Shown piece by piece: positions 1 through 11,425 of a stretch of 64,000 nt of DNA. The notes beneath the pieces are model-generated. The model saw only the letters and a program-made list of their open reading frames with translations, did no database searches and was not told the DNA's origin. Source of the stretch: Gambelia wislizenii (lineage: Eukaryota; Chordata; Lepidosauria; Squamata; Crotaphytidae). Both the position numbers and the translations under genes were made by a program. The stretch spans positions 160,553,001 through 160,617,000 of the forward strand of contig JAUMIR010000001.1 in NCBI GenBank assembly GCA_030847615.1. The letters are read 5' to 3'. Numbering within the stretch: position 1 is the first letter of the stretch; the number at the start of each line of letters is the position of its first letter.

Positions 1-2118
1 TTGATTTTGGACACCACCCCCCATAATGCCTCACCATTGGCTATGCTTGCCAGAGCTGCTGGGAAGTCTAAGGATATTATAAGATTGGGGAAACATGGCA
101 AAAATGCATCCCAAACCACATCAGAAGAACACAATGATAACAAAAAAGGGCAACATTTTCAGATGCCCACATCCTCAGCCGTTCCCATGATGTAGTGCTG
201 CTGTGGTCGAGGCTTCACTTTTTTTTTATTGGTGGGGCCAAGCCATCAATAAAAATGGATGCCTTATTCAAGCCTGTGCTATACCCCTGGAATGCTGAAG
301 GATGATGCCATCTGATAATGTCTCCCATTTCTGTTCTCGTCGTGTTCTTCTGACACAGTTTTTGCCACGTCTAATAATCTCTTAAGAAGAGATGCATGAA
401 TCTACTCCCTGCAATCAGGCCAATACACAGAAAATCTCATTCTGTGTATCCCTTCTCAGCCAACCTCAAACTCCACCTCCCTCAATAGAGGGACTTATTT
501 AATTGCATGCATGAGAATGCTGCTTGATCAATGCATACATAACATGGGTGAGTTTGCACCATTTATGTGCAAAACATGTAATCGCTGCATCTACATGTCA
601 GGGATGATGGGAGTTGTAGCTCTTCACCTCTGGCTCAAACTCACCACCTTATTATGCAGCAGAGCCGACCAGCTTAGATCAGTGGTTAATGCTTTCCTCC
701 AAAGCAGCAGAGTTTCAGAGAATAGGCTGAAGATCCTGACAAACTCTCCAAGCCTTCTCACTCTTCTCCAGGTGTCTCCAAAACGTCTCCAGGATTCACT
801 CAGGCAACTCAGTAGTTTTATATAAAACCTACTTTATTCTTCTATACAAATATACTATATGGTCAACAAATCACAATCTCTACACACTACTCCACAATAT
901 CTCCAAACTACACCACCTCTACTCAACACAATACATTGGCAAACATTGCAATTTCATAGCCATTGTTTATCACCACCCACTAGTTAGTTTCCACCCAGTG
1001 GGTGTGTATTTCCATTCTGATTGGTCCATGTAGTTCCACCCATACTTAAGACCAACCCATGTATTTCAACATTTCACCTTGTACACTTAATGATTCTCAG
1101 GTGTTTCCAATCTGCATTCAGTACCTCTGTCCTTGGCTCTCAGGCCTTCTAGATTACATTAGCAGTTTCACCTGTGTAGCCCAATAATTGCTCTTGCTTA
1201 GTCATTGTGACTTTCACATACATATTTTATTTCTTTCACTGTATGTCCCATGTTGCATTTTCCTTAACACTACATGCATTTATCTGTGTATTTGCCTAAT
1301 ACTTAGAGAGCCATCTTTTAAAAATTAATGAACATATACACTATACATTTACACTTTAAGAGCTTGAGCATAGTACATATGGGGGCTTTGAAAACAGTGG
1401 TGGGCAATTGTAGCCATCTGGATGTTTGGGGCTTACAATTAGGGATAAAAAAACAATTTCAGAGGTACTGCAGGAACAGAGGCAAAGTATCCTCACTAGA
1501 AAGGCAACCCCACATGTATCAGATTCTCTCAAGCTTAAACAAAAGAGCTGCTGTCCTAGGTTTCAAAAGTATTGGCTGGTCTCAGGAGTAAACTAGAAAG
1601 AGACTGGGACAGGAGGCACATTGTTTGGATATTCAAAAAAATCTCCAATCCCTATGGGAACAATTCTTGCCAAATCCTGAGGCTTTTTACCAGTCTGGAT
1701 GAGCCCTAAGTCTTATTAAAAATAATATCACTAAGAATAATCTGCTATAGCTTTCCCCCAATTATGAGCTACTAAAGCTCAAAGCCCATTGAGTTTCTTA
1801 GCATTTAATCCTACACCAATAAAAAAAATCATTCTCCAAGGGCACATAGAGAATACCCAAATGACAGCATACCTGTGCAAGAGGCCAGTGTTGTCAAACC
1901 TGGGAAAAAGCCAAAGTATGCATACATAAACAGGGGGGAAATCATAAAGGGGGAAAATAATAAAAGAGAGAACTCCTCAACAACTCAATGGGGAATGAGC
2001 ATGTTCATAGAGCAAGGACACTTGAGTGGGTGGATGGGGCAGAAAACTGGGGGACAGGAGAGGGTGATGGGATGGAGTAACCCAGAAGGGGAGAAGCATA
2101 CTTGGATGGAACCCTGAA
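1..2118. other. No recognised gene; unassigned sequence
   Basis: I see no coding potential and no repeat I can name with confidence. Reading frames here are short and show no known motif. On the minus strand, 700-1050 contains a CCAAT-type motif, an AATAAA and a TATATAAAA stretch, which vaguely recalls a solo LTR. The order of these elements is wrong for a normal LTR and I found no TG/CA ends or target duplication, so I do not call one. Confidence 0.5.
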
Positions 2119-2350
2119 GAGGAACAGGTTCTTGGACCTACCATTTATAAGTGAAACCGCAGAGAATAGCAAACCCTATTAAAATAAAGGACTTCTGGTA
2201 CAAACATACCATAGAGTTGTGTTGGATGTCCTAACGATTCCATTTTCCAGCATGACTCTATGGAATGTGTCCCTATTTTTTCAGCAATGGATAACTGAAA
2301 CCACAGATACTGGTCACAGGGATGGGGGGGGGCAACATGTACCTCACAGT
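2119..2350 (+). mobile_element. Non-autonomous TIR DNA element, old copy
   Basis: This stretch aligns by eye with 24938-25214. Shared blocks include 'ccatttataagtgaaac', 'agcaaaccctattaaaata' and 'atggataactgaaac', in the same order and orientation. The second copy has TA flanks and a right end reading gcacctg, which fits a Tc1/mariner- or pogo-like MITE. This copy has lost a clean left end, and its right end runs into a G tract near 2325. It has no coding capacity. The pairing is directly visible; the superfamily is inferred from the sibling. Confidence 0.55.
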
Positions 2351-2579
2351 GCAACAATTTGTAGGGCTGCCTTGAACTTTCCATGTTATTATTATTACTA
2401 TTATTATCATCGTTTATATATATAGTGCCATTGATGTACTTGGTGCTTTACAAAAGGTTACAGAATATAACAATTATCACTATTCCAGTAATATAAGATA
2501 CTAAAATACAATACTAAAATCCAGTAAGAAAAGAAAAAAAGATATACAGATAATTCAGGATAAAACAAAACAATCAGTA

Positions 2580-2990
2580 CAGTAGCACTCCTGTATCCAT
2601 GGGGGATTGGTTCTGGGGCCTCGCACGGATAGTGAATTCCTCAGATAATAGCGAATGCCATCCTGGGGTAATCCTGGGGAAAGGGGGGCAAGTTTGCTCC
2701 CCCCTTCACCCCTTCACCCCCACCAAGGCCCCACCATGGCAGCAATTGCGGAAGGAAAAGGGGAAGGGGCAAGATCGCTCTATCCCTTCCCCTGGGAGGG
2801 CTCCTTTCACCATGGTGGTGATTATGGGGGCAAAGGGGGAAGGGGAGGAGGTGATATCACCTCCTCCCCTTCCCCCTTCCCCCTCATGATCACTGCTGCA
2901 GTGATCTCCTCATCCCTCCCTTCCCGTCCCAGACAACTGCAGATAATTGAATCTGCAGTTGGCAAATCAGCAGGTATGGGGGTGCTACTG
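2580..2990. mobile_element. TA-flanked TIR MITE with a central palindrome
   Basis: A 411-bp element flanked by TA on both sides (2578-2579 and 2991-2992). The left end reads cagtagcactcctgtatcc; the right end, reversed, reads cagtagcacccccatacc, so the TIRs match well. The start resembles Tigger/pogo elements ('tatccatgggggattggttc'). It lies inside the 3' region of the L2-type LINE, so it inserted later. A perfect 46-bp palindrome lies at 2833-2878. It carries no transposase, so any movement must have depended on a pogo-like transposase elsewhere. Confidence 0.75.
2833..2878. repeat. Perfect 46-bp purine/pyrimidine palindrome
   Basis: The two arms meet at gat|atc between 2855 and 2856 and pair without a mismatch for 23 bases each side. 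One arm is almost pure G/A and the other almost pure C/T. Such a sequence can form a hairpin or cruciform. It lies inside the MITE at 2580-2990. Confidence 0.9.
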
Positions 2991-3599
2991 TACAGGTAAT
3001 AAAATACAATAAAAATATAAACATTCATCCAAAATTCTGAAAGTTTGAAAGAGAAAAAAGTTAAATTTCAATTTTAAAATAGCAAGGTTAGAAATAGTTT
3101 GCAAGTTTACTGGGAGGCAATTCCAGGAATAAGGGGTGGAAAGAGAAAAAGGATGAAGTCGAACCAAGGAGGAAGAAACTCTTGGCTGGGTAAGAAACCC
3201 AGAATTCACAGAGCAAAGATTTATAATACGCTGGTAGAAAGAAAAAGAGTTGCAAGGTAAGGAGGAGCTAGGTCATACAGGGCCTTGAATGTCAGATCAA
3301 GCAGCTTATACTGAATCCTAGATGGAATAGGTAATCAGTGAAGGTATATCAAAGGTGGGGTAACATGATCAAAACGATGGGCCAAAAAGATAATCTTAGC
3401 AGCAGAATGAAAAATGGAAACCAAAGGACTAAGATGAGATAATGGAAGACCAGTAACCGAGATGGGAAATGACTAAAGCATGAAGTAAAGTCTTGACAGA
3501 GGAAACAGAGAGGAAAGGTCTAATTTTAGTGATGTTATAAAGGAAAAATCAACACAACTTTGCTACAGCCTCAATATGAGGAACAAAGGACAATGAGGA

Positions 3600-5900
3600 G
3601 TCAAAGACAAAGCCAAGACTCCATGCTCTGTTCACAGGATGGACGGGAACTTTATCAGCAGTAATGGAAAATGTATAATGTAAAGAAGGTTTTGGAGGAA
3701 ATATGAGTAATTCTGTCTTTGCCATGATAAGTTAAGGCATCCATGCTGAGATGCTGGAAAGACATGCTGTAGTGAGATGTTCAAAATCTGAAGAGAGTTC
3801 GGGAGTAGAAAGGTAGAGTTGAGTATCATCAGCATAAAGGCGATATTAAACCTGTATGAGCTGATAAGATTATCTAAAGATAGTGTGTAAAGAGAGAATA
3901 AGGGGCCCAGAATGGAGCCCTAAGGAACCGCAATCGAAAGGGGAAAGGAGGGGGATTCGTGACCACCAGCTACCATGCTAAATGACCAGCCTGAGAGATA
4001 CGATGAAAACCAACTGAGAACAGAGTCAGTGAACCCTAAATCACGAAGTTAATCTAACAGAAGAACATGATCGACTGTTTCAAAGGCTGCAGAAAGATAG
4101 AGGAGAATAAGGTTGGGTATAGGCCTTTTGACTTGGCCCAGAGGAGGTCATCTGTTATTTTTGTGAGAGCTGTCTCTATAGAATGTAAAGGGTGAAATCC
4201 AGACTGAAAAGGATCCAATGTAGGGGCATGAGAAAGAAAGGTGAGGCACTGCGTAAACAGTGTGTTCCACAACTTTTCAGAGGAAAGGCAATAGTGAAAT
4301 AGGACGATAATTAGAGAAAGAGAATGGGTCAAGTGAAGACTTCTTGAGGATTGGAGAGACAGTGAAATGTTTAAACTATGAAGGAAATGAGCCAGAAGAA
4401 AGGGACAGATGAAAATATGACAAAGGAAAGGGAGAATAGCAGGGGAAATAGTGATTAAAAAGTGAGAAGGAACAGGATCCAGAGATCAGGTAGAAGGATT
4501 TGAAGATTTCAATATTTTAAATAATTCATTTGATGAGAAAGGGGGGAAAGAAGAGAATTTAGAAGAGCCGGGCAGTTGATATGATAATGAGGAGGATTCA
4601 GGAACAGGGAGAGAAGAACAGATGGTTTCAATTTTAGTACTATAAAAAATTGCAAAATCATCAGCAGAAAGTGATGGAGGAAGAAGTGAAGGAGAGGACT
4701 TTAGGAGAGAATTAAAAGTAGAGACGAGACGCTGTTGACACCAAGAATTTGCATGGATCAGTGATGTATAATATGTCTGTTTGACCAGAGAAAGGGCACA
4801 AGAGAAAGAAGAAAGAATACATTTGTAATGAATATAATTTGCCCACTCTCTGGTCTTCCTCCACAGATGCTCAGCTATGTGAGAGCAGGGACGAAGATAC
4901 TGAATAGTGGGAGTAAGCCATGGCTGAGGCATAGAAGGAGGGACCGTGCGCATTGACAAAGGGGCAAAGCTACCAAGAGTTGAGGATAAAGCTGAGTTGA
5001 GCAAAGAAACAGCTGAATCTAGAGAACCAACAGAATTAAAGGGAGGCAGCGATGAGACCAAAGCCTGAGAAAAGGCTTCAGGATTAATGGAGTGAAGATC
5101 TCAAAAGGAGCGGGTAATAGGATGACAAGAAGGTGGGTTATGAGCAAGCACAAATGAAACAAGATGGTGATCAGACAAAGGGAATTCAGTAATTGAAACG
5201 CAAGAGGTAGAGCAATTTTTAATAAGAACAAGATCAAGGCAATGTCCAAGAGAATGAGTGGATGAGTCAGAGCAAAGCTGGAGTCCAAAGGAAGACAATA
5301 AGGAAAGAAAACGTGAGACAGAGGGGGTCATTGGAGTCATCCACATGAATATTAAAATCACCCATAATAAGAATGGGAATATCATCTGAGAGAGAAAAAA
5401 GTCAACCAAGAATCAAAATCTGAAATAAAAGTTGAAAAATGGCCAGGTGGATGATAAATGATTGCGACCCACAGGTGGAGAGGCAGAAAGAGTCTCACAG
5501 TATGAGCCTCAAATGAAGAGAAACAATGAGTTGGTGGAAAAGAGAAAAGTTGAAACTGGCACAAGCTGGATAACAGAAGACCCATCCCACCACACCGCCC
5601 CTACCCACATGGCAACTAGTATGGGAAAAGGAGAGTCCTCCAAATGAGAGGGCAGCTGAAGTGGCAGTATCATGGGCCCCTGCCAGGCTTCAGTAAGAGC
5701 ATGAAGGTAAGATGACTAGAGAAAAAGAGATCATGAACAGCAGTGGCTTGGGGAGCAATTGTGAGACATAGAAAGCAAAATAAAGAAGCTGAGAAGAAGG
5801 AAGGCAGCTGATAGGTATCAAATTAGGAGAAATAGAAGAGGCAGGAGCCATATCAGAAGAGGAAAAGTGAGATTACAAAGAAAAATGAGTAACACTGAGT
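3600..5900 (-). pseudogene. Broken endonuclease-reverse transcriptase ORF of the L2-type LINE
   Basis: Fragments in several minus frames add up to one LINE ORF2. The endonuclease part keeps 'PLSDHHLVSF', the family's SDH motif, near 5170. Just upstream a stretch resembling 'THSLGHCLDLVLIKNCS' is readable. The linker fragment at 4486-5061 carries 'AKSSYYTSLI'-like and 'LLPPSLSADDFAIFY' segments typical of this group. The RT fragment at 4054-4332 carries the GF-PLHS-ETAL block, and YADD is readable at 3825-3836. Frameshifts and stops separate the fragments, so this is an old dead copy. The outer limits are approximate. Confidence 0.7.
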
Positions 5901-6060
5901 CTACTGATGATAAAGTCTAGTTCTCAGATATCTAAGAGAAGACAAATCCAGAATTTGCCTCACAGAGGGAATTACACCAATTCTAGCAAGGTTTCATACC
6001 CCAACACCCAAGATGGCAATGACAGAGAAAACGCAAAAACAAATTCCAGGCCTGAATTAG

Positions 6061-6704
6061 CCAAAAAAGACTGAATGTCATTCAGAAAGGTGTTGAGCCA
6101 GTACAGACCTGGGTTTTATACCCCCAGCCAGGGCCGGTTTAAGGAATTTCAGGGGCCCCTGCAATGGTTTGTTTTGGGAGCCCCCTATGTTTATCCCAGT
6201 GTCAGAGAAAGCTATATACCAGACCCCCTTCCCATCAGCCACTCTGCATTTTTTTAAAAAAATAAATTGCTGCTAAATTATTTTCATGAGGTAAGTAGTA
6301 CTTCAGAAGAAAGATATGCTCCTCTTTTAGCCAGGTTGCAGGAAGGGTGTGACGTTCCTTCTGCAAATTGCAAACCTGCCCCTTTATAAATAAAGGGCCC
6401 CCTCTGCACCTTAATAATTATTGAAAGGCAAACGCGCACGCGCACACACACACACAAGCAGAATGAGGTTTTAGTGCCATTTAGAAACCCAAGGCACCCC
6501 CAGCACCCATAGCCACAAAGGGCCCCTGTTGTGCTTGTCTTTGGGTTTGCTAGATGAGTAATTTCCCAGTTTTTATTAATGGCCACACTGCATGTAAGGC
6601 CACACATTGACCAAATTATTAAATATTGCCAATTATTATTATAGATGTTACTATAGATATGGGGCTGGGGGTGTCAGGGTAGATAAGAAAACTAAATAAC
6701 AAAT
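6061..6704. other. Unassigned; possible hAT-type DNA transposon debris
   Basis: The segment from 6123 ('cagggccggtttaagg') resembles the terminus of hAT-like elements common in amniote genomes, and G/C-rich 'ggggcccc' blocks recur to about 6530. I could not find a matching right end with an 8-bp duplication. A CA/GC dinucleotide tract lies near 6431-6456. No gene. Confidence 0.35.
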
Positions 6705-7510
6705 TGACTCATCATTAGATCAAGGGAAGTAATAGTGCCACTGTACAGTTGTCCCTCCATGTTCACGGATTTGGCATTCACAGATTTAAGTATTCATGGC
6801 TTGAAAATATTCTTTAAAAAATAATCCAAAAAGAAAACCTTGAATTTGCCATCTTATATAAGGGACACTATTTTGCTATGCCATTGCATATAATGGGACT
6901 TGAGTATTCACGGATTTGGGTATTCACGGGGGAGTCCTGGAACCAAACCCCAGCGACTGTGAAGGGACAACTGTATTCTGCTTTGGTCAGACCTCACCTG
7001 GAGTACTGTGTCCAGCTCTGAGCACCACAATTCAGGAAGGACATGGAGAAGCTGGAATGTGTCCAGAGAAGGGTGTGTGACCAGGATGGTGAGAGGTCTG
7101 GAAGCCATTAGGCCCTATGAGGCGTGGCTTAGGGAGCTGGACATGTTTAGTCTGGAGAAGAGGAGGTTGAGAGGGGACATGATAGCCATGATTAAATATT
7201 TGAAGGGATATCATACTGAGGATGGAGCAAGCTTGTTTTTTGCTGCTCCAGAGTCTAGTACATGGAGCAATGGGTTCAAACTACAGGAAAAGAGATTCCA
7301 CCTAAACATTAGGAAGAACTTCCTGACAGTAAGAGCTGTCCAGCAGTGGAATACAGTGCTGCCTGGGAGAGTGGTGGAGTCTCCTTCTTTGGAGGTTTTA
7401 AAGGAGAGGCCGGATGGCTATCTGTCAGGAATGATTTGATTGTGTCTTCCTCCATGGCAGGGGGTTAGACTGGGGGGCTCTTGAGGTCTCTTCTAACTCT
7501 GTGATTTATA
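6705..7510 (+). mobile_element. CR1 LINE, 3' portion, 5'-truncated
   Basis: The sequence from 'atcaagggaagtaatagtgcc' through 'ctggagtactgtgtccag' to 'ggtctcttctaactctgtga' is the classic CR1 ORF2 C-terminus plus 3' end. A reading frame at 7008-7439 gives the typical tail with RGDMIAMIKYLKG, GFKLQEKRFHLNIRKNF and VQQWNTVLPGRVVESPS. The product would be the end of a reverse transcriptase polyprotein and is non-functional alone. A Tigger-like element is inserted at a TA at 6744. The split CR1 text reads straight through if that insert is skipped. Confidence 0.85.
6746..6973. mobile_element. Tigger/pogo-like MITE inserted in CR1
   Basis: A 228-bp element bounded by TA dinucleotides at 6744-6745 and 6974-6975. 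The left terminus is cagttgtccctcc and the right terminus is gaagggacaactg, a near-perfect inverted pair. The internal text ('acggatttggcattcacag', 'gggacttgagtattcacgg') matches the well-known Tigger-type termini. No transposase is present. Because it interrupts a CR1, it is the younger of the two. Confidence 0.85.
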
Positions 7511-8934
7511 GGATGGAAAGGATGAGGAGGACAAAAATTAAGTAACCACAATATGAGTGTTTTGCCACTGTAATAATTACATCTCCATGTGTGCAGAGAG
7601 AAAAATATTTCTGATTATCTGAACATATAGTAAATAAGAAATATAATCAAAATGCACTGAGTCTGATGCAATGAAAAGGTGCTGCCATGGTAAGAGAAAC
7701 TGAAACATTTACAGCCTTTACCTAAAGAATATGATGTGTGTGAGTTCTGTGTTCATTTTTCAACTTTGCAGAACAGTCTAGAAGATGTACACTTCATGCT
7801 ACAATGCTATTTAGTGCAGCTGATTTTGCTTTAGGTATTAGGTTTATGCTAAAACTAAGAATACATAAGGTAGCTCATGAATCAAACTAGCCACTGTCTA
7901 ATTAAGCAGCGGAACATAACCACTTATGGAGGAATTATATCACCACTACTTCTCAATGCAGTTAGCGTCCTGAATAAACACCCACAACTCATTTTTATTT
8001 TTGGAGTACATGGGCTTACCATAAGTCAAAAGGCAACTTGAAAGCACATGTGCACACACACAAAAATCCCAGTGAGTTTTATCTCCCATTTCTCATTCTC
8101 TGTGTCTCAGAGAAAATGCTCTCTCTCTCTCTTCCCCCTCCCAGCTCATGCAGGGACCGTCTCCAAATTACAGTATCAGTATTAGGCAGGCACCTTCTCA
8201 GTGCTCCCCCCTCTAACTTAGTACCAAGCCTCTCTCTGCTAGCAACACAACGCTGCAGGGAGGAGTCCAGAAGCAGCCACTGAGTCTCTGACTCCACCAA
8301 CAAGTTAAAAAGTAAAATAACCACTCCACCGTGCATGGCACCCCCCCCAGATCCCCCCCCTGTGGGTCCCTGAGAAGCCAGCCCTAGTAGTCACAGTCAC
8401 TCACCCACACAACCAGCTTCTCTCCCCACCCTTCCTCCTTGTCCTGCCTCACAGCAATGCGGGGACTGTCTCCAAATTACAACTTAGTCAGTACCAAGAG
8501 CAAATCCATTCTCTATCTCCTCTAGGGGTCCCTCTTGATTTCGTGCCCCCCCCACCAATGCTGATTTGGCAGACTGGTTAAACCGGCCCAGCACCCCCCC
8601 CAAAAAAAAACCACAGCTGGGTGTGGGAGGGCAGTACCTGGGCCTGAATCTGCCATGAGTCAACAGGAAGCTGGCCAATGGGCCCCAGGAGAAGACAGTC
8701 ACTGAAGAGGCAGCAGAAACAGGAGCTGAATAACACAACTTGCCTTGTACAGACAGAAGAGCATTTTCCTCCCTCTCAGAAGGTCTAATTTGAACCTATT
8801 ATTTGATTACCATTCCTCTGGCTTGCACTAATCGGACACTAGCCTCTAGCAGTCCTACTCAATTTGGCATGCAGTTAAGTGCCCTCAAGTCTATTGATTT
8901 CAATAAGTTGAACCTTGTGATTCCATCCAATTTA
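7511..8934. other. No recognised gene; CT- and C-rich patches
   Basis: The stretch holds a CT-rich block near 8110-8150 and several poly-C runs at 8341-8600. A 'ggttaaaccggccc' at 8576-8589 is the reverse of a hAT-like end seen at 6125. I see no coding sequence or complete element. Confidence 0.5.
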
Positions 8935-10016
8935 TCAATTTATCAGCTAAATACCTTGCAGAAAGTTTACCTATAATAGATAGAAGACTAATAGGACAGT
9001 AATTTCCTGGTATATGTGGGTCTCCTTTTTTAAAAAATCAGCACAATTATTGCTTTGGTCCAAGCCACAAGTATTCTCCCAGTTTTGTCTATCAAAGTAA
9101 AGAGGGTGGACAGGGGCAGGGTCCACCATTCCAAATGCTTTTTAAGGATCTCTGAGGGGATTCTATCCTGGCCAGGTGCTTTTCCCAATTTTAATTTGTC
9201 AATTAAGTTTTTAATTACCTGAGGATCCACAGGGGCCAGATTGGTAAATTTACTGAGATGGCATAGGTAAGGTCACAGTCAGAGGCATGAGGGTCATAAA
9301 GTATGTTGGAAAAGTGTTCCATCCGCGTCTGTGCTGGAATGGTGCTTTCCACGGGACCCCTCTTATTGGCCAAAGCTCCGGTAACTAGGCTCCAAAATTA
9401 TTTGCTGTTATTTGATATGGCTGTATTTATCAGTAAATCCCACCTCTCTTTTTGACACATATGCTTCTTATGAGCTATAACATGTTTATACTGCTTTTAA
9501 AGCTCATAATACTGGCTTGGTATCTCATTTTATTGCTTTCTCTGTTAAAATGTGTACCAAGCTTATATCTGATTTTTCAATAAAAGATAGTCACTATCAA
9601 ACCATTGGTTGGATTTCTTTCTAAATTGCTTATATCTGACTCCAGTGATCAACTGGTAAAGAGTACTGTTAGCCCCAGAGATCATGCTGTCATAATACAA
9701 AATAGCTTCCATCATAGATTTTGCTGTTCACAATTTTTGTTTTAGATTAATAGTGGGAGAGGAGTTCATCCACCAGTTTACGTCATCTTCTACCTTTTGC
9801 ATCCATTTAGGTCTTTTATAACAAAGTACCTTCCCAGAAGTGCTATTTGAGTACCGAGAGGTATTACTAGAGGGATCCACTTGATCTACTGTAATAATCA
9901 GAGGGAAATGGTCACTTTCTATTCATTCCTCCACCTGAAAATTAGAGACTAAACCTCTCAAATGAGGTGAAACAATAGCATAATTGATGACACTGCTTCC
10001 TCTAACTGAGCTAAAA
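8935..10016 (-). mobile_element. LINE fragment: RT start and endonuclease C-terminus
   Basis: On the minus strand, 9720-10010 encodes 'SSVINYAIVSPHLRGLV' and then 'ESDHFPLIITV', the C-terminal half of an APE endonuclease with its catalytic SDH. Further along, 9030-9230 reads as an RT entry 'LKLGKAPGQDRIPSEIL', followed at 8935-9030 by 'KKGDPHIPGNY..ISLLSIIGK'. Stops interrupt it. The 5' remainder of the endonuclease lies next door in the opposite orientation (10020-10400), so this is the 3' body of an insertion with an inverted 5' part. The LINE clade is not certain; a CR1/L2 relative or the Vingi group would fit. Confidence 0.65.
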
Positions 10017-10019
10017 AAA

Positions 10020-10400
10020 TTAATGTTTATTAATTAATGTTTATTTACCACCACAAACTAATAAAGAAAAATTATTGATCCAATGGGAGATTTTAAACAA
10101 ATATTTGCTGGCCCTTGAAACTGAATTTTGTTATGCTGAAGTCCTTTTAGCAGGGGACTTTAATGCCAGGATTGGTAAGGATGATGTTGCCCTACTAAAT
10201 GCTCTGGGAAATAATTTGAATGATTCATTATTAGAATTTTCTCAGTCTTCCAGATGCCCAAAGGGCCACCAGATAAACCCCACAGAGATTTGTATGGCAA
10301 AGTTTTATATTAGAACAGGCAAAATCATCCTACATGGATCACTCCCTCAGGATTATCCAGGTGAGTACACTTTTAGCTCAGTTGAACAATGATGACAGCA
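10020..10400 (+). mobile_element. Inverted 5' part of the same LINE (endonuclease N-terminal half)
   Basis: The plus strand at 10075-10392 encodes the middle of an APE endonuclease, including 'VLLAGDFNARIGKDD' with the catalytic Asp-Phe-Asn, and ends with 'PGEYTFSSVEQ'. In an intact protein this leads directly into the 'SSVINYAIVSP' block that sits on the minus strand at about 10010. A 13-bp word, ttttagctcagtt, occurs here at 10371-10383 and inverted at 10004-10016. This is the arrangement produced by twin priming during reverse transcription. Confidence 0.65.
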
Positions 10401-10656
10401 TAAACTAGGAATGTGACAGGAGCTTCCTCTACTAACCCTTCTCATTCCAACACTTTGTCATAGTCTGAACAAACAAGTGGCACAATAGAATAAGTGAAGT
10501 TACAGCTGCCTTAAGAATGACAGCTGGTATTTTCCAATGTTCTGTCCTGCCTGAAAAATCACCATAATTGTTCTGTCAGTATAAAATTTGGCATGGAGTA
10601 TCTACCAAGGCAAGTGAATCTGGTCAATTTCCCATTTAGACTACTGTAATGCACGC
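10401..10656. other. No recognised feature
   Basis: A short stretch between the LINE fragment and the 5S-headed SINE. I see no coding sequence, no repeat and no structured element in it. Confidence 0.4.
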
Positions 10657-10893
10657 TATAGGATCTAAATACCCTAAAGGCACAAGATATCATCTGATCT
10701 TGGAAGCTAAGCAGGGTCAGCTCTAGTTAGTACTTGGATGGGAGACTGCCTGCCAACAAGTATCAGGTGGTGTTGGCTATATTTCAGATGAAGGCACTGG
10801 CAAAACCACCTCTGAGTATTCCTTACTTAAGAAAACCCTATGCAATTTATGGGGTCAACAAGGGATTGAAGGCACACACACACACACACACAC
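10657..10893 (+). mobile_element. 5S rRNA-derived SINE (5S-Sauria-like)
   Basis: The head is clearly 5S rRNA: 'atctgatcttggaagctaag', 'cagggtcagctctag', 'ttagtacttggatgggagac' and 'caggtggtgttggct' follow in 5S order. After about 10780 it changes to a tail with 'gaaaaccctatgcaattta' and 'ggggtcaacaagggattgaa', then 'ggcac' and a CA repeat. That tail type is shared with Bov-B/RTE-mobilised reptile SINEs. RNA polymerase III would transcribe it from the internal 5S promoter. A truncated relative of the tail lies at 60369-60450. It is not a working 5S gene, because the sequence diverges and the 3' end is foreign. Confidence 0.8.
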
Positions 10894-10999
10894 AATGTAC
10901 TCTATGTGGAGCTGCCCTTGAAAAGCATTCAAAAGCTAGTACATTAGTGCACCATTAGTGCAAAGTGTGTCAGCCATACTGTTTGTAAGGTGTGCACTT

Positions 11000-11425
11000 C
11001 AAAAACCACATATCAGTGGTCTTGTACCAATTGCACTGCCTTTCAATCACCTTCAAACTTCCAAAGTCAGTTCAAAATACTGGCTTGGACCTAGAAAGCC
11101 CTTAAAAGATTGGGGACAAGATATTGGAATTCTCTTCTGAAAGAGGCTTGATTGCCCCCCTCACCTTTCTCCTTTCACCAGCAGGCAGATACCTTCTTAT
11201 TTTAAAAGGTCTTTAATGTTTAACTGGTTGGGGCAGTGCAATGGATGTACTAGTTTTAATATTTTTCAACTGTTCTAAATGTTTCTAAGTGGATTGTTGT
11301 TTAATGCTTGTTTAATTTTAGTATTCAGATTGTTTTGGCTAATTTGTTTTAAACATACAGCGTAAGCCGTTTTATATCCCATATGGGTGTAAAGTGGGAT
11401 ATAAATTAAATAAACAAATAAATAA
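11000..11425 (+). mobile_element. L2-type LINE 3' end, diverged
   Basis: A decayed ORF2 tail ('caaaatactggcttggacct', 'aaagcccttaaaaga') is followed by an L2-like 3' UTR. It ends with 'agccgttttatatcccatat', 'aaagtgggatataaatta' and an (AAAT)n tail at 11405-11427. It is the same type of 3' end as at 21875-22215 and, on the other strand, 57181-57760. No protein can be made. Confidence 0.65.

Larger units (their letters stand above)
2384..6060 (-). mobile_element. L2-type LINE, nearly full length, decayed
   Basis: Read on the minus strand, the element runs from a 5' region near 6060 to a 3' end at 2384. The 3' end has the usual L2-like form: a stretch resembling 'ttgtaaagcaccaagtac', then 'atggcactatata', then an ATT-rich trinucleotide tail. 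Translated remnants follow the LINE order: an APE-type endonuclease (about 5100-5585), a linker with a WRKT motif (about 4486-5061), RT entry 'GFHPLHSIETALTK' (about 4200) and RT catalytic YADD codons at 3825-3836. The frame breaks many times, so no protein can be made. A TA-flanked MITE (2580-2990) sits in its 3' region. Placement in the L2/CR1 group is from family knowledge; the precise subfamily is unknown. Confidence 0.75.

Noticed and set aside
690..1060. Solo LTR
   Set aside because: CCAAT, AATAAA and TATA-like words are in the wrong order and no terminal or target repeats were found.
6123..8592. Possible 2.5-kb hAT element bounded by 'gggccggtttaa' words at 6125 and 8576
   Set aside because: No 8-bp duplication is visible and the sequence between is mostly CR1, Tigger-like and unassigned DNA, so the two ends are probably unrelated fragments.
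10657..10779. A functional 5S rRNA gene
   Set aside because: The 5S part is diverged and followed by a SINE tail with a CA repeat, so it is a retroposon.
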